NCBI GenBank assembly: GCA_002240395.1
Contig: CP016836.1
Coordinates: 496,001-560,000 of the forward strand
Direction of reading: 5' to 3'
Length of the DNA stretch: 64,000 nt
Source of the DNA: Xanthomonas citri pv. mangiferaeindicae
GTDB taxonomy: Bacteria; Pseudomonadota; Gammaproteobacteria; Xanthomonadales; Xanthomonadaceae
Part shown: piece after piece, positions 18,242-26,843 of the stretch
How positions within the stretch are numbered: the first letter of the stretch is position 1
How the letters are laid out: every line of letters begins with the position of its first letter
The notes under the pieces: model-generated
Told to the model about the DNA's origin: nothing
What the model saw: the letters and a program-made list of their open reading frames with translations, nothing else
The model's database searches: none
Made by a program: the position numbers and the translations under genes

Positions 18242-19188
18242 TTACGGCGTCGCGGTCGTCACCCAGGCCTCGAACACCGCATCGATCTGGCCATCGGTCA
18301 CCGTACCGCCGTCCTGCACGGTCTGCGCCTGCTCGAACAGCGGCACGATCAGCGCCATGCCGTCGATCTCCGTCTTCAGGCGCACGCCCGCAGGCGCGGC
18401 CAGGCGCCGTTCCCAGCGCTCGCGCACGCGAGCCCAGTAGCCCTGGGTGGCATCCCAGTAGGCGTAGGCAGGCGAGAAGTCGATCGCTGTGGTCTTCACG
18501 TAATCGTTGAAACCGAACTCACGCACCAATTGCGCGGTCGGCCGGCCCCGCGCATCGCGCACGGTCTTGGTGTTGTCCTGCTCGTGGGTCCAGCCGCCGG
18601 GCACGATCGTGTGACGGTTGATCGCCCCCAGTGCGTTGTAGTCGCTGCGCTTGGTGTACTCGCGGCGCGGCAGCGGGCGCCAATCCGCGTCCGAGGTCCA
18701 GGTCGAGATGCCGCCGGCGTGCACCCAGCGCCCGCTGCCGCAATAGCGCGGCGCATCGCTGACTTCGTAGACGCACTGCGTCCAGCCGCCGCGGACGAGC
18801 TCGGCCGGCACCTCGCGCTGCTGCCAGGTCTGGTCGGCGGTGAACTCCCAGCGCGTCGGCGCCTCGTAGTGCCAGTCCTGGCGCCAGTGCTTGACCACGT
18901 GTCCGCTCTTGACGTCGAGCAGCAGGTGCTGGAGCACGATGCGGCCGGGGCGTCCTCGACCACGATCACGACTTCGTCGCCGCCGCTGTCCTTGGCGGCG
19001 ACGCGCTCGTAACCCGGCGCCAGCACTGCGGTCTCCTCGAACGAAAAGCGCACCGTGTACTCGCCCTGCATCGCGAGAATGGCGGCACGATCGGCGGCGG
19101 GGTCGTGGGCTGGCGTTGCTGTGGCGGACACTGCGAAGGCCGGGGCCAGCAGCAGAACGAACGCCAGGGCGGCGGCTTGCGGATTCAT
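18242..19188 (-). pseudogene. DUF6607-family protein, frameshifted
   Basis: The gene is split between two frames. From the ATG at 19188 the first frame gives a signal peptide (ALAFVLLLAPAFAVSA) and MQGEYTVRFSFEETAVLAPGY, GGDEVVIVVEDAP. The conserved sequence then continues in another frame (GRIVLQHLLLDVKSGHVVKH, ...WHYEAPTRWEFTADQTWQQR) to the stop at 18242. The switch is at the run GGGG 18948-18951; one extra base there would restore an intact ~315-residue protein. This family of secreted proteins often follows heme TonB receptors in Xanthomonadaceae; its function is unknown. The start overlaps the previous gene (ATGA). Either a real frameshift or a sequencing error. Confidence 0.8.
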
Positions 19189-19853
19189 GCAGGTTCTCCG
19201 AAAACAGGTGGAAACGGGCGTGCGCGGTCGCGGACGCGGCGCGGTGGCATCGCGCCAGCGGCGCGGGTGGGATCGGTGACAGGCACCGGGCATCGGTGCG
19301 GCGCGTCGTCGGCGAATGCCGCGCCCGGGGCGATGCCGTAGGCGCGGACAATCTGCCGCGCGCAGTCGGCACCCAACGGCGAGATCGCCGCCAGACTGGC
19401 GACCAGCATCGCGGCGCCGTCGATCGTCGTGCAGGCAGGCGTCATCGCGTGGAAGCGCAGGACGCTCGCCTGCCACCCCCCGATCCACAGCCGCTGCGCC
19501 AAGCCGTGCCACAGGCGCTCGGCCAGGCCGGCCGGAGCACTGCGGGCGAGCGGGTAGCGCTCGATAAGCGCCTCCCATGCCAGGAAATCGCTGTCAGGCA
19601 GCAGATGCAGTTGCCAGCAGCAGGCGTCTTGGCCATCGAAGAACAGCAGGTGCTCGCGCATGCCGTCACCATCGAGCGCGCGATGTGCCTCGACGCGGCG
19701 CGCCCGCGACCAGCCGCCGAGCTCACTCGCCGCACCGGGCCGGTGCAGGCACAACACCGCGCCCAGGGTCGCCAGTTGCGCCGGCGTCGGCGGCGACGTC
19801 GCGACGACATCGTCCGTCGACGCCGCAGGCACGATCGTCGCCGCGCGCGCCAT
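19185..19853 (-). CDS. Hemin transport protein (heme-receptor-associated)
   Basis: 222-residue protein lacking a signal peptide. It resembles the 'hemin transport protein' encoded directly after heme/hemoglobin TonB receptors in Xanthomonas relatives, with motifs LGAVLCLHRPG, MREHLLFFDGQDACCWQLHLL and DSDFLAWEALIERYPL. The biochemical role is not established; heme binding or degradation is an inference from context. It starts two bases after the receptor stop and its stop overlaps the DUF6607 start, so the three genes form a tight operon. The C-terminal ~40 residues are Arg/Pro-rich and may not be conserved. Confidence 0.75.
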   Translation of the reverse strand: MARAATIVPAASTDDVVATSPPTPAQLATLGAVLCLHRPGAASELGGWSRARRVEAHRALDGDGMREHLLFFDGQDACCWQLHLLPDSDFLAWEALIERYPLARSAPAGLAERLWHGLAQRLWIGGWQASVLRFHAMTPACTTIDGAAMLVASLAAISPLGADCARQIVRAYGIAPGAAFADDAPHRCPVPVTDPTRAAGAMPPRRVRDRARPFPPVFGEPA

Positions 19854-19855
19854 GA

Positions 19856-22114
19856 TCAGAAATCGACCGCGAAGCTGACCGCCAGGCTGCGTCCTGGCGC
19901 GGTGTAACGGTCGAAGGTCGTCGAGGTGGCGGCGACCAGCGGCACATTGCCCGCCGGCCAGTACTTGCGGTCGGCGAGGTTGAGCACGCCCAGGTTGACC
20001 GTCGTACCGGGCGCGAACGTCCAATGAGCGTAGAGGTCGAGCACCGCGTGGCCTGGCGTCTCCCGGTAACCGCCCGCCGTGCTGGCCGGCGGCAGGCGGT
20101 CGCGACGGCCGGCGAAGCGCGCGGCCAGTTCCGCGCCCCAGGTGTCGCCCTCGAAGGCCAGGCCCAGCGCGGCGGTCAGCGGGTCGACGCTGGCCAGTGG
20201 ATCGCCGGTGGTGCGGTCCTCGCCACGCGACCAGGCGGCCGCGCCGCGCAGTGACCAGCCGTCGAGCGCCGGCGCCAGGACATCGAGGTCCAGCCCGCCC
20301 TTGAACTCCACGCCCCAGATGCGCGCATCGTCGACGTTCTGCGACTGGTAGACCATCAGACCGCTGTCCGGATCGATGCCGACGAACCGCGTGGACTCGA
20401 TGAAATCGTCGTATCGGTTGTAGTAGCCGGTCAGGCCGGCATAGGCCGATCGGCCGGCGAAGCGCAGGCCCAGCTCCAGCCCGTCGCTGGTCTCCGGACG
20501 CAGGTCCGGATTGGGGATGGCGGTGTAGCCGAAGGCGAAGTTGGTGAAGCCGATATTGACGTCGTTGTACGGCGGCGCGCGGAAGCCCGCGGCGTAGCCG
20601 CCGAACAGCGACCAGACGTCGGCGAAATGCCAGACCGCGCCGAGCTTGGGCGACACCCGGGTCTTGCGGAGGTCGGCGACCTGCGTGGTCGGGTTGTCCT
20701 CGCGGAAGATCGTGTCGACTTTGGGCTCGAGCCGGTAGTGATCAACCCGGACTGCAGGCACCAGGCGGAAGGCGCCGTCTGCAAACGCGATCTCGTCCTG
20801 CACGTAGAGCGCAGCCTTGGTGGTGTCGCTGATCGGGAAATCGCGGACCGGGAAGACGTCGGGACTGATGACGTTGGTCACCGCGCCGGTATCGAGGATC
20901 GTGCGCCGGCCATCGCGCTTCTGCTTGGTTTCTGCGACCTCCACGTCCAGGCCATAGGCCAGCGTGTGGCCAACCGTGCCGGTCTCGAACGTCTTGCGCG
21001 CATTGGCCTGCGCGCCATAGGTGCGCTGGTCGAAGAAGAAGCTGCGTTCGCGGCGGTCGCGCAACGCCGGCGTCATCTGCGTGGCCGGCACAGAACGCGC
21101 CTCCAGACTGTCCTGACGCGTGTGGCTGTCCTGCCGGTAGAGCTGCCAGTCCACCGCGTCGGCGAGTACCCAGGACAATCCGTCGATCTCGTGCCCGAAC
21201 GACACCCGCAGGCGCGACTGGTGGTCGTCACCGAGCACCTGAGTGTTGGTCGCGCGCGTCATGGTCTGGAAGCCATACGAGGTCAGCACATCGGTCTCGA
21301 CATCGTCCTCGTTGCCTTCGACCGTCAGCCGGAAACGCTGCCGCGCATCGGGCGCGAACACCGCCTTGGCCAGCACGCTGCGGCCATTGGCCGATTGCGG
21401 ATTGGCCTGCGTGCGGGCGCTGCCCTCGCCGCCCACCTCGCCCATGGTCTCGGTCTCCTTGCCCTGGCGATGGCCGACCGCCACCAGGCCGGACCAGCGC
21501 GCGCCGCCGAACGCGGCGGTGGCGTTGGCGAACAGGCCTTCGTCGGCGGTGGTCGTGCCGAGCTTGAAGCCGAAATACGCGTCGCGCCCGTCATCCAGGT
21601 AGTCGGAAGGGTCCTTGGTAACGAACGAGACCACGCCGCCGAGCGCGTCCGAGCCGTAGAGCGAACTCGTCGGCCCACGCACGACCTCGACCCGCTTGAG
21701 CGTGTCGGGATCGACGAAGTTGCGGTTGGCGTTGGAGAAACTGCCGATGGCGAAGGCATCGGAGACCGCGATGCCGTCGGTCTGGATGCGTACCCGGTTG
21801 CCCCCCAGGCCGCGGATGCGGATGTCCGACAAGCCGAAGCGGCCGACATCGCGACCGACCGTCACACCGGGTTCGTAGCGGAACAGGTCGGCGATGTCGC
21901 GGACCAGCAGGGTGTCCATGCGCGCGCGGTCGATCACATCGACGGTGTTGGGCACATCGACGATCGCGCGCTCGGTGCGGGTGGCGGTGACGACGATCCG
22001 ATCGAACTCGGCCGCAGCCGGCGCGGCGGCGTCGATGGCGCTGTCGGGGGCCGCCAGCACGGCGAACGGACACAGGCCCAGGGCCAGAGAAACAGAAAGC
22101 GGGTGGAGGCGCAT
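19856..22114 (-). CDS. TonB-dependent heme/hemoglobin receptor
   Basis: 752-residue outer-membrane receptor of the hemoglobin/transferrin/lactoferrin family. A signal peptide (PLSVSLALGLCPFAVLAA) is followed by a TonB-box-like segment FDRIVVTATRTE. The plug contains IRIRGLGGNRVRIQTDGIAV and VEVVRGPTSSLYGSDALGG. The barrel includes the family stretch PYNDVNIGFTNFAFGYTAIP and NPDLRPETSDGLELGLRF, and ends LAVSFAVDF. HemP lies upstream and a hemin transport protein downstream, which points to heme as the ligand. Transcription probably comes from the Fur-controlled hemP promoter. Confidence 0.94.
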   Translation of the reverse strand: MRLHPLSVSLALGLCPFAVLAAPDSAIDAAAPAAAEFDRIVVTATRTERAIVDVPNTVDVIDRARMDTLLVRDIADLFRYEPGVTVGRDVGRFGLSDIRIRGLGGNRVRIQTDGIAVSDAFAIGSFSNANRNFVDPDTLKRVEVVRGPTSSLYGSDALGGVVSFVTKDPSDYLDDGRDAYFGFKLGTTTADEGLFANATAAFGGARWSGLVAVGHRQGKETETMGEVGGEGSARTQANPQSANGRSVLAKAVFAPDARQRFRLTVEGNEDDVETDVLTSYGFQTMTRATNTQVLGDDHQSRLRVSFGHEIDGLSWVLADAVDWQLYRQDSHTRQDSLEARSVPATQMTPALRDRRERSFFFDQRTYGAQANARKTFETGTVGHTLAYGLDVEVAETKQKRDGRRTILDTGAVTNVISPDVFPVRDFPISDTTKAALYVQDEIAFADGAFRLVPAVRVDHYRLEPKVDTIFREDNPTTQVADLRKTRVSPKLGAVWHFADVWSLFGGYAAGFRAPPYNDVNIGFTNFAFGYTAIPNPDLRPETSDGLELGLRFAGRSAYAGLTGYYNRYDDFIESTRFVGIDPDSGLMVYQSQNVDDARIWGVEFKGGLDLDVLAPALDGWSLRGAAAWSRGEDRTTGDPLASVDPLTAALGLAFEGDTWGAELAARFAGRRDRLPPASTAGGYRETPGHAVLDLYAHWTFAPGTTVNLGVLNLADRKYWPAGNVPLVAATSTTFDRYTAPGRSLAVSFAVDF

Positions 22115-22248
22115 GCGCAGACTCGTGCTTGGAGGGCGACGGCTGGCTGGCAGGCGCGGGGAGAGGGACGCGCGGGCGGGCGACCGGAGAGATCAGTGAA
22201 CGAGCGGGGCCCGCCGCTGGGGGACGGCGGCACCGGTCGACGGCGGGC

Positions 22249-22470
22249 TTACTTGGTCAGGATCAGCTTGTCGTTGCGGGTGTGGCGCAGGCGATAGATC
22301 TCGTTGCCATGACGGATCTGCAGCTCGCGCTGGCCGCGCAGCAGTTGCGCGCTGTCGAGCTCGATCGGCTCGGGGGCACGGGCATCGTGGGCACGGGCCA
22401 GGCGATGCACGTTGTGGCCATCGGCCGAATCGCGGGCGGGAACGGAATCGCGGAGCTGGGGCGCAAGCAT
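22249..22470 (-). CDS. hemP: HemP/HmuP-type hemin uptake small protein
   Basis: 73-residue protein. Only the C-terminal ~40 residues are conserved: LLRGQRELQIRHGNEI followed by YRLRHTRNDKLILTK, the HemP signature. HemP/HmuP proteins are needed for expression of heme receptors in several proteobacteria. It lies 134 bases upstream of the heme receptor on the same strand and just behind a Fur-box promoter. The ATG at 22470 gives a leader of about 20 bases; a later start would still keep the conserved part. Confidence 0.85.
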   Translation of the reverse strand: MLAPQLRDSVPARDSADGHNVHRLARAHDARAPEPIELDSAQLLRGQRELQIRHGNEIYRLRHTRNDKLILTK

Positions 22471-22497
22471 GGTCGGTTCCTCGGGAGCGGGCCTCCA

Positions 22498-22525
22498 ATG
22501 CTAGTGATTCTCATTTCCCAGTCAA
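22498..22525 (-). promoter_or_regulatory. Iron-regulated promoter of the heme operon
   Basis: On the minus strand the -35 TTGACT is at 22520-22525 and the -10 TAGCAT at 22498-22503, with a 16-bp spacer. The Fur box fills the spacer. This is the same layout as the promoter at 5305-5332. Confidence 0.75.
22500..22518 (-). promoter_or_regulatory. Fur box
   Basis: The minus-strand 19-mer GGAAATGAGAATCACTAGC matches the Fur consensus GATAATGATAATCATTATC at 14 of 19 positions, including the central AATGA-AATCA. It lies between the -35 and -10 of the hemP promoter. Confidence 0.78.
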
Positions 22526-22561
22526 GTCCCGTACGCGCGGTCCCACAGACAGCCGCGCGTT

Positions 22562-23527
22562 TCAGTCCGCCAGTGCGTCCACCCGGGCCCACAGGCCGTT
22601 GTCGGGCAACGCCGCCAACTCAAGCGCCTGCAGGTTCTCGATCAGCTGCTCCACCCGGCTGGCGCCCAGCAGCACCGAGGACACGTGCGGATTGCGCAGA
22701 CACCAGGCGATCGCCAGCGGCGCCGGCGCGACGCCCAGCTCGGCCGCCAACGCGACGAACCGCGCCGCGCGCGCCACCCGGTCCGCATTCCCCAGCAGCT
22801 CGCGCTGCAACCAACCCAGCTCCGGCTGGGCCAGCCGGCTGTCGGCCGGCACGCCGCCGGCGTACTTACCGGTCAACAGGCCCGAGGCCAGCGGCGACCA
22901 TGTGGTGGTCCCCAGTCCCAGCTCGGCATAGAGCGGGGCGTACTCGAGTTCGACCCGCTCGCGCCGCAGCAGGTTGTACTCGGGCTGCTCCATCGTCGGC
23001 CCGTGCAGGTGGTGCGTGCGCGCGATCTGCGCGGCCTCGCGGATCGCGGCCGCCGGCCATTCGGACGTGCCCCAGTACAGCACCTTGCCCTGGCGGATCA
23101 GCGTGTCCATCGCCCACACGGTCTCGGCCACCGGGGTATCGGGATCAGGGCGGTGGCAGAAGTAGAGGTCGAGATGATCGACCCGCAGCCGCCGCAGCGC
23201 GGCGTCGCAGGCATCGCGCACGTGCTTGCGCGACAGGCCACGCTGGGTGGGCAGGGGGTCGGCCGCCGCGCCGAAGAACACCTTGCTCGACACGCAGTAG
23301 CCGTCGCGCGGCAGACGCAGATCGGCGATCACATCGCCCATCACCCGTTCCGCCTCGCCGTTGGCATACCCTTCCGCGTTGTCGAAGAAGTTGATGCCGT
23401 GGTCCCAGGCCGCAGCCACCAACTCGCGCGCCTGGCCCCGGCCGACCTGACGCCCGAAGGTGGTCCAGGCGCCGAACGAGAGCGCCGAGAGCTGCAGGCC
23501 GGAGGTGCCGAGACGACGGTAATGCAT
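22562..23527 (-). CDS. Aldo/keto reductase
   Basis: 321-residue NADPH-dependent reductase with a TIM-barrel fold. Catalytic-tetrad motifs are FFDNAEGYANGEAE (Asp and Tyr), SSKVFFG (Lys) and LYFCHRPD (His). The C-terminal cofactor segment is SSVLLGASRVEQLIENLQAL. The pattern NLLRRERVELEYAPLYAELG is typical of the potassium-channel beta-subunit/YghZ subgroup. The substrate is unknown. The ATG at 23527 has AGGAA upstream and a possible -10 (TACACT) at 23556-23561 on the minus strand. Confidence 0.93.
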   Translation of the reverse strand: MHYRRLGTSGLQLSALSFGAWTTFGRQVGRGQARELVAAAWDHGINFFDNAEGYANGEAERVMGDVIADLRLPRDGYCVSSKVFFGAAADPLPTQRGLSRKHVRDACDAALRRLRVDHLDLYFCHRPDPDTPVAETVWAMDTLIRQGKVLYWGTSEWPAAAIREAAQIARTHHLHGPTMEQPEYNLLRRERVELEYAPLYAELGLGTTTWSPLASGLLTGKYAGGVPADSRLAQPELGWLQRELLGNADRVARAARFVALAAELGVAPAPLAIAWCLRNPHVSSVLLGASRVEQLIENLQALELAALPDNGLWARVDALAD

Positions 23528-23714
23528 GGGCGGGTTCCTCGCTGTCGGGCGCACCAGTGTATGCAAGCCGTGCCCGCGCGCCGTCGGTGCCGCCCGGCGC
23601 ACCGCGTCGACGGCGCCACGGGCCTGAACGACACGGCCTTCACAGCGCCCGTGGTTGCCCGTGCCGGCCCGCTGCACTAGGCTGCGCGACTTGTCGACGG
23701 GCCTGGGGGCCACG

Positions 23715-25013
23715 ATGGAAGACCTGACGCGGATCGGCTTCGGCCTGTTCGGACTCGCCGTGCTGCTCGCGATCACGTGGCTGTTCTCCAACAACAAGCG
23801 CGCCGTCGACTGGAAGCTGGTCGCCACCGGCGTCACCCTGCAGATCGCGTTCGCCGCGGTCGTGCTGCGCGTGCCCGGCGGGCGTGAGGTGTTCGATGCG
23901 CTGGGCCACGGCTTCGTCAAGGTGCTCTCGTTCGTCAACGCCGGCTCGGAGTTCATCTTCGGCAGCCTGATGAATGTGGAGACCTACGGCTTCATCTTCG
24001 CGTTCCAGGTGCTGCCGACGATCATCTTCTTCGCCGCGCTGATGGGCGTGCTCTACCACCTGGGCGTGATGCAGGCGATCGTGCGGGTCATGGCGCTGGC
24101 GATCACCAAGGTGATGCGGGTCTCGGGCGCCGAGACCACCAGCGTGTGCGCCAGCGTGTTCATCGGCCAGACCGAGGCGCCGCTGACCGTGCGCCCGTAT
24201 ATCTCGCGGATGACCGAGTCGGAGCTGATCACGATGATGATCGGCGGCATGGCGCACATCGCCGGCGGCGTGCTCGCCGCGTATGTGGGCATGCTCGGCG
24301 GCGGCAACCCCGAGGAACAGGCGTTCTACGCCAAGCATCTGCTGGCCGCCTCGATCATGGCCGCACCGGCGACGCTGGTCATCGCCAAGATCCTGATCCC
24401 CGAGACGCGCGAGCCGCTGACCCGCGGCACGGTCAAGATGGAAGTCGAGAAGACCACCGGCAACATCATCGATGCCGCGGCCGCCGGCGCCGGCGACGGC
24501 TTGCGCCTGGCACTGAACATCGGCGCGATGCTGCTGGCCTTCATCGCGCTGATCGCGATGATCAACTGGCCGCTGGAATGGATCGGTGAGGCCACCGGCC
24601 TGGCCGAGGCGATCGGCCGCCCGACCAACCTGGCGACGATCTTCGGCTTCGTGCTCGCCCCGATCGCCTGGCTGATCGGCGTGCCGTGGCAGGACGCGTC
24701 GGTGGTCGGCTCGCTGATCGGCCAGAAGATCGTCATCAACGAATTCGTCGCGTACCTGCAGTTGGCCGACATCGTCAACGGCCGCGTCGAGGGCATCGCG
24801 CTGACCGAGCAGGGACGCCTGATCGCGACCTATGCGCTGTGCGGCTTCGCGAACTTCAGCTCGATCGCGATCCAGATCGGCGGCATCGGCGGTCTGGCCC
24901 CCGACCGCCGCCAGGATCTGGCGCGGTTCGGCCTGCGCGCGGTGCTCGGCGGCACCATCGCCACGCTGATGACCGCGACGATCGCCGGCGTGCTGACCTA
25001 CATCGGCGCCTGA
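23715..25013 (+). CDS. NupC-type concentrative nucleoside transporter
   Basis: 432-residue inner-membrane protein importing nucleosides with H+ or Na+. The CNT family core is clear: GAETTSVCASVFIGQTEAPL, MTESELITMMIGGMAHIAGG, INEFVAYLQLADI and ALCGFANFSSIAIQIGGIGG. About eight to ten hydrophobic helices can be seen, starting FGLFGLAVLLAITWLF. The ATG at 23715 is chosen; a -10-like TAGGCT lies at 23678-23683. A ribokinase-like gene follows on the same strand after 40 bases, which fits nucleoside/ribose salvage. Confidence 0.95.
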   Translation: MEDLTRIGFGLFGLAVLLAITWLFSNNKRAVDWKLVATGVTLQIAFAAVVLRVPGGREVFDALGHGFVKVLSFVNAGSEFIFGSLMNVETYGFIFAFQVLPTIIFFAALMGVLYHLGVMQAIVRVMALAITKVMRVSGAETTSVCASVFIGQTEAPLTVRPYISRMTESELITMMIGGMAHIAGGVLAAYVGMLGGGNPEEQAFYAKHLLAASIMAAPATLVIAKILIPETREPLTRGTVKMEVEKTTGNIIDAAAAGAGDGLRLALNIGAMLLAFIALIAMINWPLEWIGEATGLAEAIGRPTNLATIFGFVLAPIAWLIGVPWQDASVVGSLIGQKIVINEFVAYLQLADIVNGRVEGIALTEQGRLIATYALCGFANFSSIAIQIGGIGGLAPDRRQDLARFGLRAVLGGTIATLMTATIAGVLTYIGA

Positions 25014-25053
25014 CGCCGGATCACTGCGAAAGCGGGACAGAGAGGATGTGCGC

Positions 25054-26006
25054 GTGAGTCGTGTCGTCGTCGTCGGGTCGTTCAATGTCGACCATGTCTG
25101 GAACTGCAGCACCCTGCCGCGCCGCGGCGAGACGCTCAGCGGCCGTTACCACACCGGGCCAGGTGGCAAGGGCTTCAATCAGGCCGTCGCTTCGACCCGG
25201 GCAGGCGCACAGACCACCTTCCTGTGCGCGCTGGGCGACGACGACGGCGGCCGCCAGGCACGCGCACTCGCCCAGGCGGACGGGATCGCGATGCGGGTGC
25301 GCGAGAGCAGCCACCCGACCGGCACGGCCGGCATCTATGTCGACGAGGCCGGCCACAACACCATCGTCATCGGTGCTGGCGCCAACGGCGACCTGTGCGC
25401 CTCCTGGGTCGGCCGGCAGGCCGAGGCGCTGGCCGGCGCCCGGGTGCTGCTGACCCAGCTCGAATCCCCGCTCGACAGCGTGCTCGAAGCGATGCGCCTG
25501 GCGCGCGCCGCCGGCACCTCGACGATGCTCAACCCGGCGCCGGCCAATGCGCAGTGCCTGCGCGAACTGCTCGCCGCGGCCGACATCCTCACGCCGAACG
25601 AGACCGAGTTTGCCGGCCTGCTCGAGCGCCATACCAGCCATCGCATCGATAGCGAGGCAATCGCCGGCACCGCCGACGCGCAACTGCACCGCTGGTGCCG
25701 CACGCTGCTGCCGCGCGGCACGGTGGTGATCACGCTCGGCGCCGCCGGTGCATTCGTGTCCCACCGTGAGGACCTGACCCGCGGCGATACGCGGCCGTTC
25801 TATCGTGTGCCGGCCGACAAGGTCGAGCCGATCGACACCACCGGTGCGGGCGATGCCTTCAATGGCGCACTGGCCGCCTCGCTCGCCGGTGACCCGGCGG
25901 CGCCGTTCGACAGCCACGTGCGCTTCGCTGCGCATTACGCCGGACGCTCGACCGAGCGGGTCGGGGCCGCTGCCGCGATGCCGCACCTGCGCCCCCGACG
26001 GACTGA
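25054..26006 (+). CDS. Ribokinase-like PfkB sugar kinase (3' end probably frameshifted)
   Basis: PfkB-family kinase, probably phosphorylating ribose or a nucleoside at the sugar. Motifs are VVVVGSFNVDHVW, TGPGGKGFNQAVA, LNPAPANAQ, DILTPNETEF and the ATP/catalytic motif DTTGAGDAFNGALAASLAGD. As read, the frame runs on to 26364 across the next gene. Adding one base in the run CCCCC at 25992-25996 gives a stop at 26004-26006 and a normal 317-residue protein ending MPHLRPPTD. I use that end. The GTG at 25054 is chosen because AGAGAGGA lies seven to eight bases upstream. Confidence 0.85.
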
Positions 26007-26068
26007 CGACACCGCACACGCTACCCTTGCCCGGCCGCGGCATCGCGGATCGCGGCGGAGTCCTGCCG

Positions 26069-26791
26069 ATGCCCTGTTGTTCACGTTCTGTGCGGCTGCG
26101 TGCCGGCGCCGGCCTGGCGGTCCTGATCGTCCTGGCAGCCTGCGGCCCGGCCGCCCCGGCGCCATCACCGGCGTCGCCCGCCACCACGCCGACTGCGGTC
26201 GATTCCGCGAACGCCGCTGCCGCGCCCGCGACCGAGACGGCGGCGCCAGCGCGGGCGGACGAACACGACACCGCGCCGGACGACTGGCGCGCGCAGGCCT
26301 GGCCAGCCGACCGCGAGATCATCCTCGCCGAGCCCACATTCGACCTGGCGCTCGACGACCATGACCCGGTGCTGGCCGACGCGCGACGGGCACTGGCGCT
26401 GGCCGCAAGCGGACGCCCACTGGGCACGATCACCGGCGCCTGGCAGGTCCGCTCGCTGCAGTTCGACGGCCGCGGCGGCGCCTACGCCTATCCCTGGTTC
26501 GATGCCACGATCGCGCGTCACGACGGCGTGCTGACATTCGCCAAGACGAGCGGTTCGCAGCGCCGGCAGGGCCGGCTGTTGCCGATCGATCGCAATACGC
26601 TCGCATTCCTGGGCTCGCAATCGGTCAATGACGACCCCTCCCCCGGCTACAGCCGCCAGTGGCCATCGCCGCCGGCAGCGCGCGTCGAGGGCGACAGTGT
26701 CGGCCGCCTGGTGCGCACCGGTGAGAGTGAACTGCTGATGGTGCTCGACGTCGACGGTCCACGCTTCGAGCTCTACCAGCTGCGCCGCTGA
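26069..26791 (+). CDS. Putative lipoprotein, DUF4893-like
   Basis: 240-residue secreted lipoprotein. The signal peptide ends in a lipobox LAAC, with Cys25 as the lipidated residue, followed by a Pro/Ala/Thr-rich linker (residues ~26-70). The C-terminal domain has GTITGAWQVRSLQFDGRGGA, YAYPWFDATIA and FAKTSGSQRRQGRLLPIDRN, which resembles DUF4893. Function is unknown. The same strand as the ribokinase; the ATG at 26069 is the one that begins the signal peptide. Confidence 0.78.
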   Translation: MPCCSRSVRLRAGAGLAVLIVLAACGPAAPAPSPASPATTPTAVDSANAAAAPATETAAPARADEHDTAPDDWRAQAWPADREIILAEPTFDLALDDHDPVLADARRALALAASGRPLGTITGAWQVRSLQFDGRGGAYAYPWFDATIARHDGVLTFAKTSGSQRRQGRLLPIDRNTLAFLGSQSVNDDPSPGYSRQWPSPPAARVEGDSVGRLVRTGESELLMVLDVDGPRFELYQLRR

Positions 26792-26831
26792 ACCCGGGCG
26801 CCAGGCGCGAGACCCGGGTCCGCCGATCGGC

Positions 26832-26837
26832 GACAAT
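26832..26837 (+). promoter_or_regulatory. -10 element GACAAT for a leaderless dusB mRNA
   Basis: GACAAT is followed by six bases and the dusB ATG at 26844, so transcription should begin at or next to the start codon. There is no Shine-Dalgarno sequence before this ATG. Confidence 0.5.
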
Positions 26838-26843
26838 GGGCGC

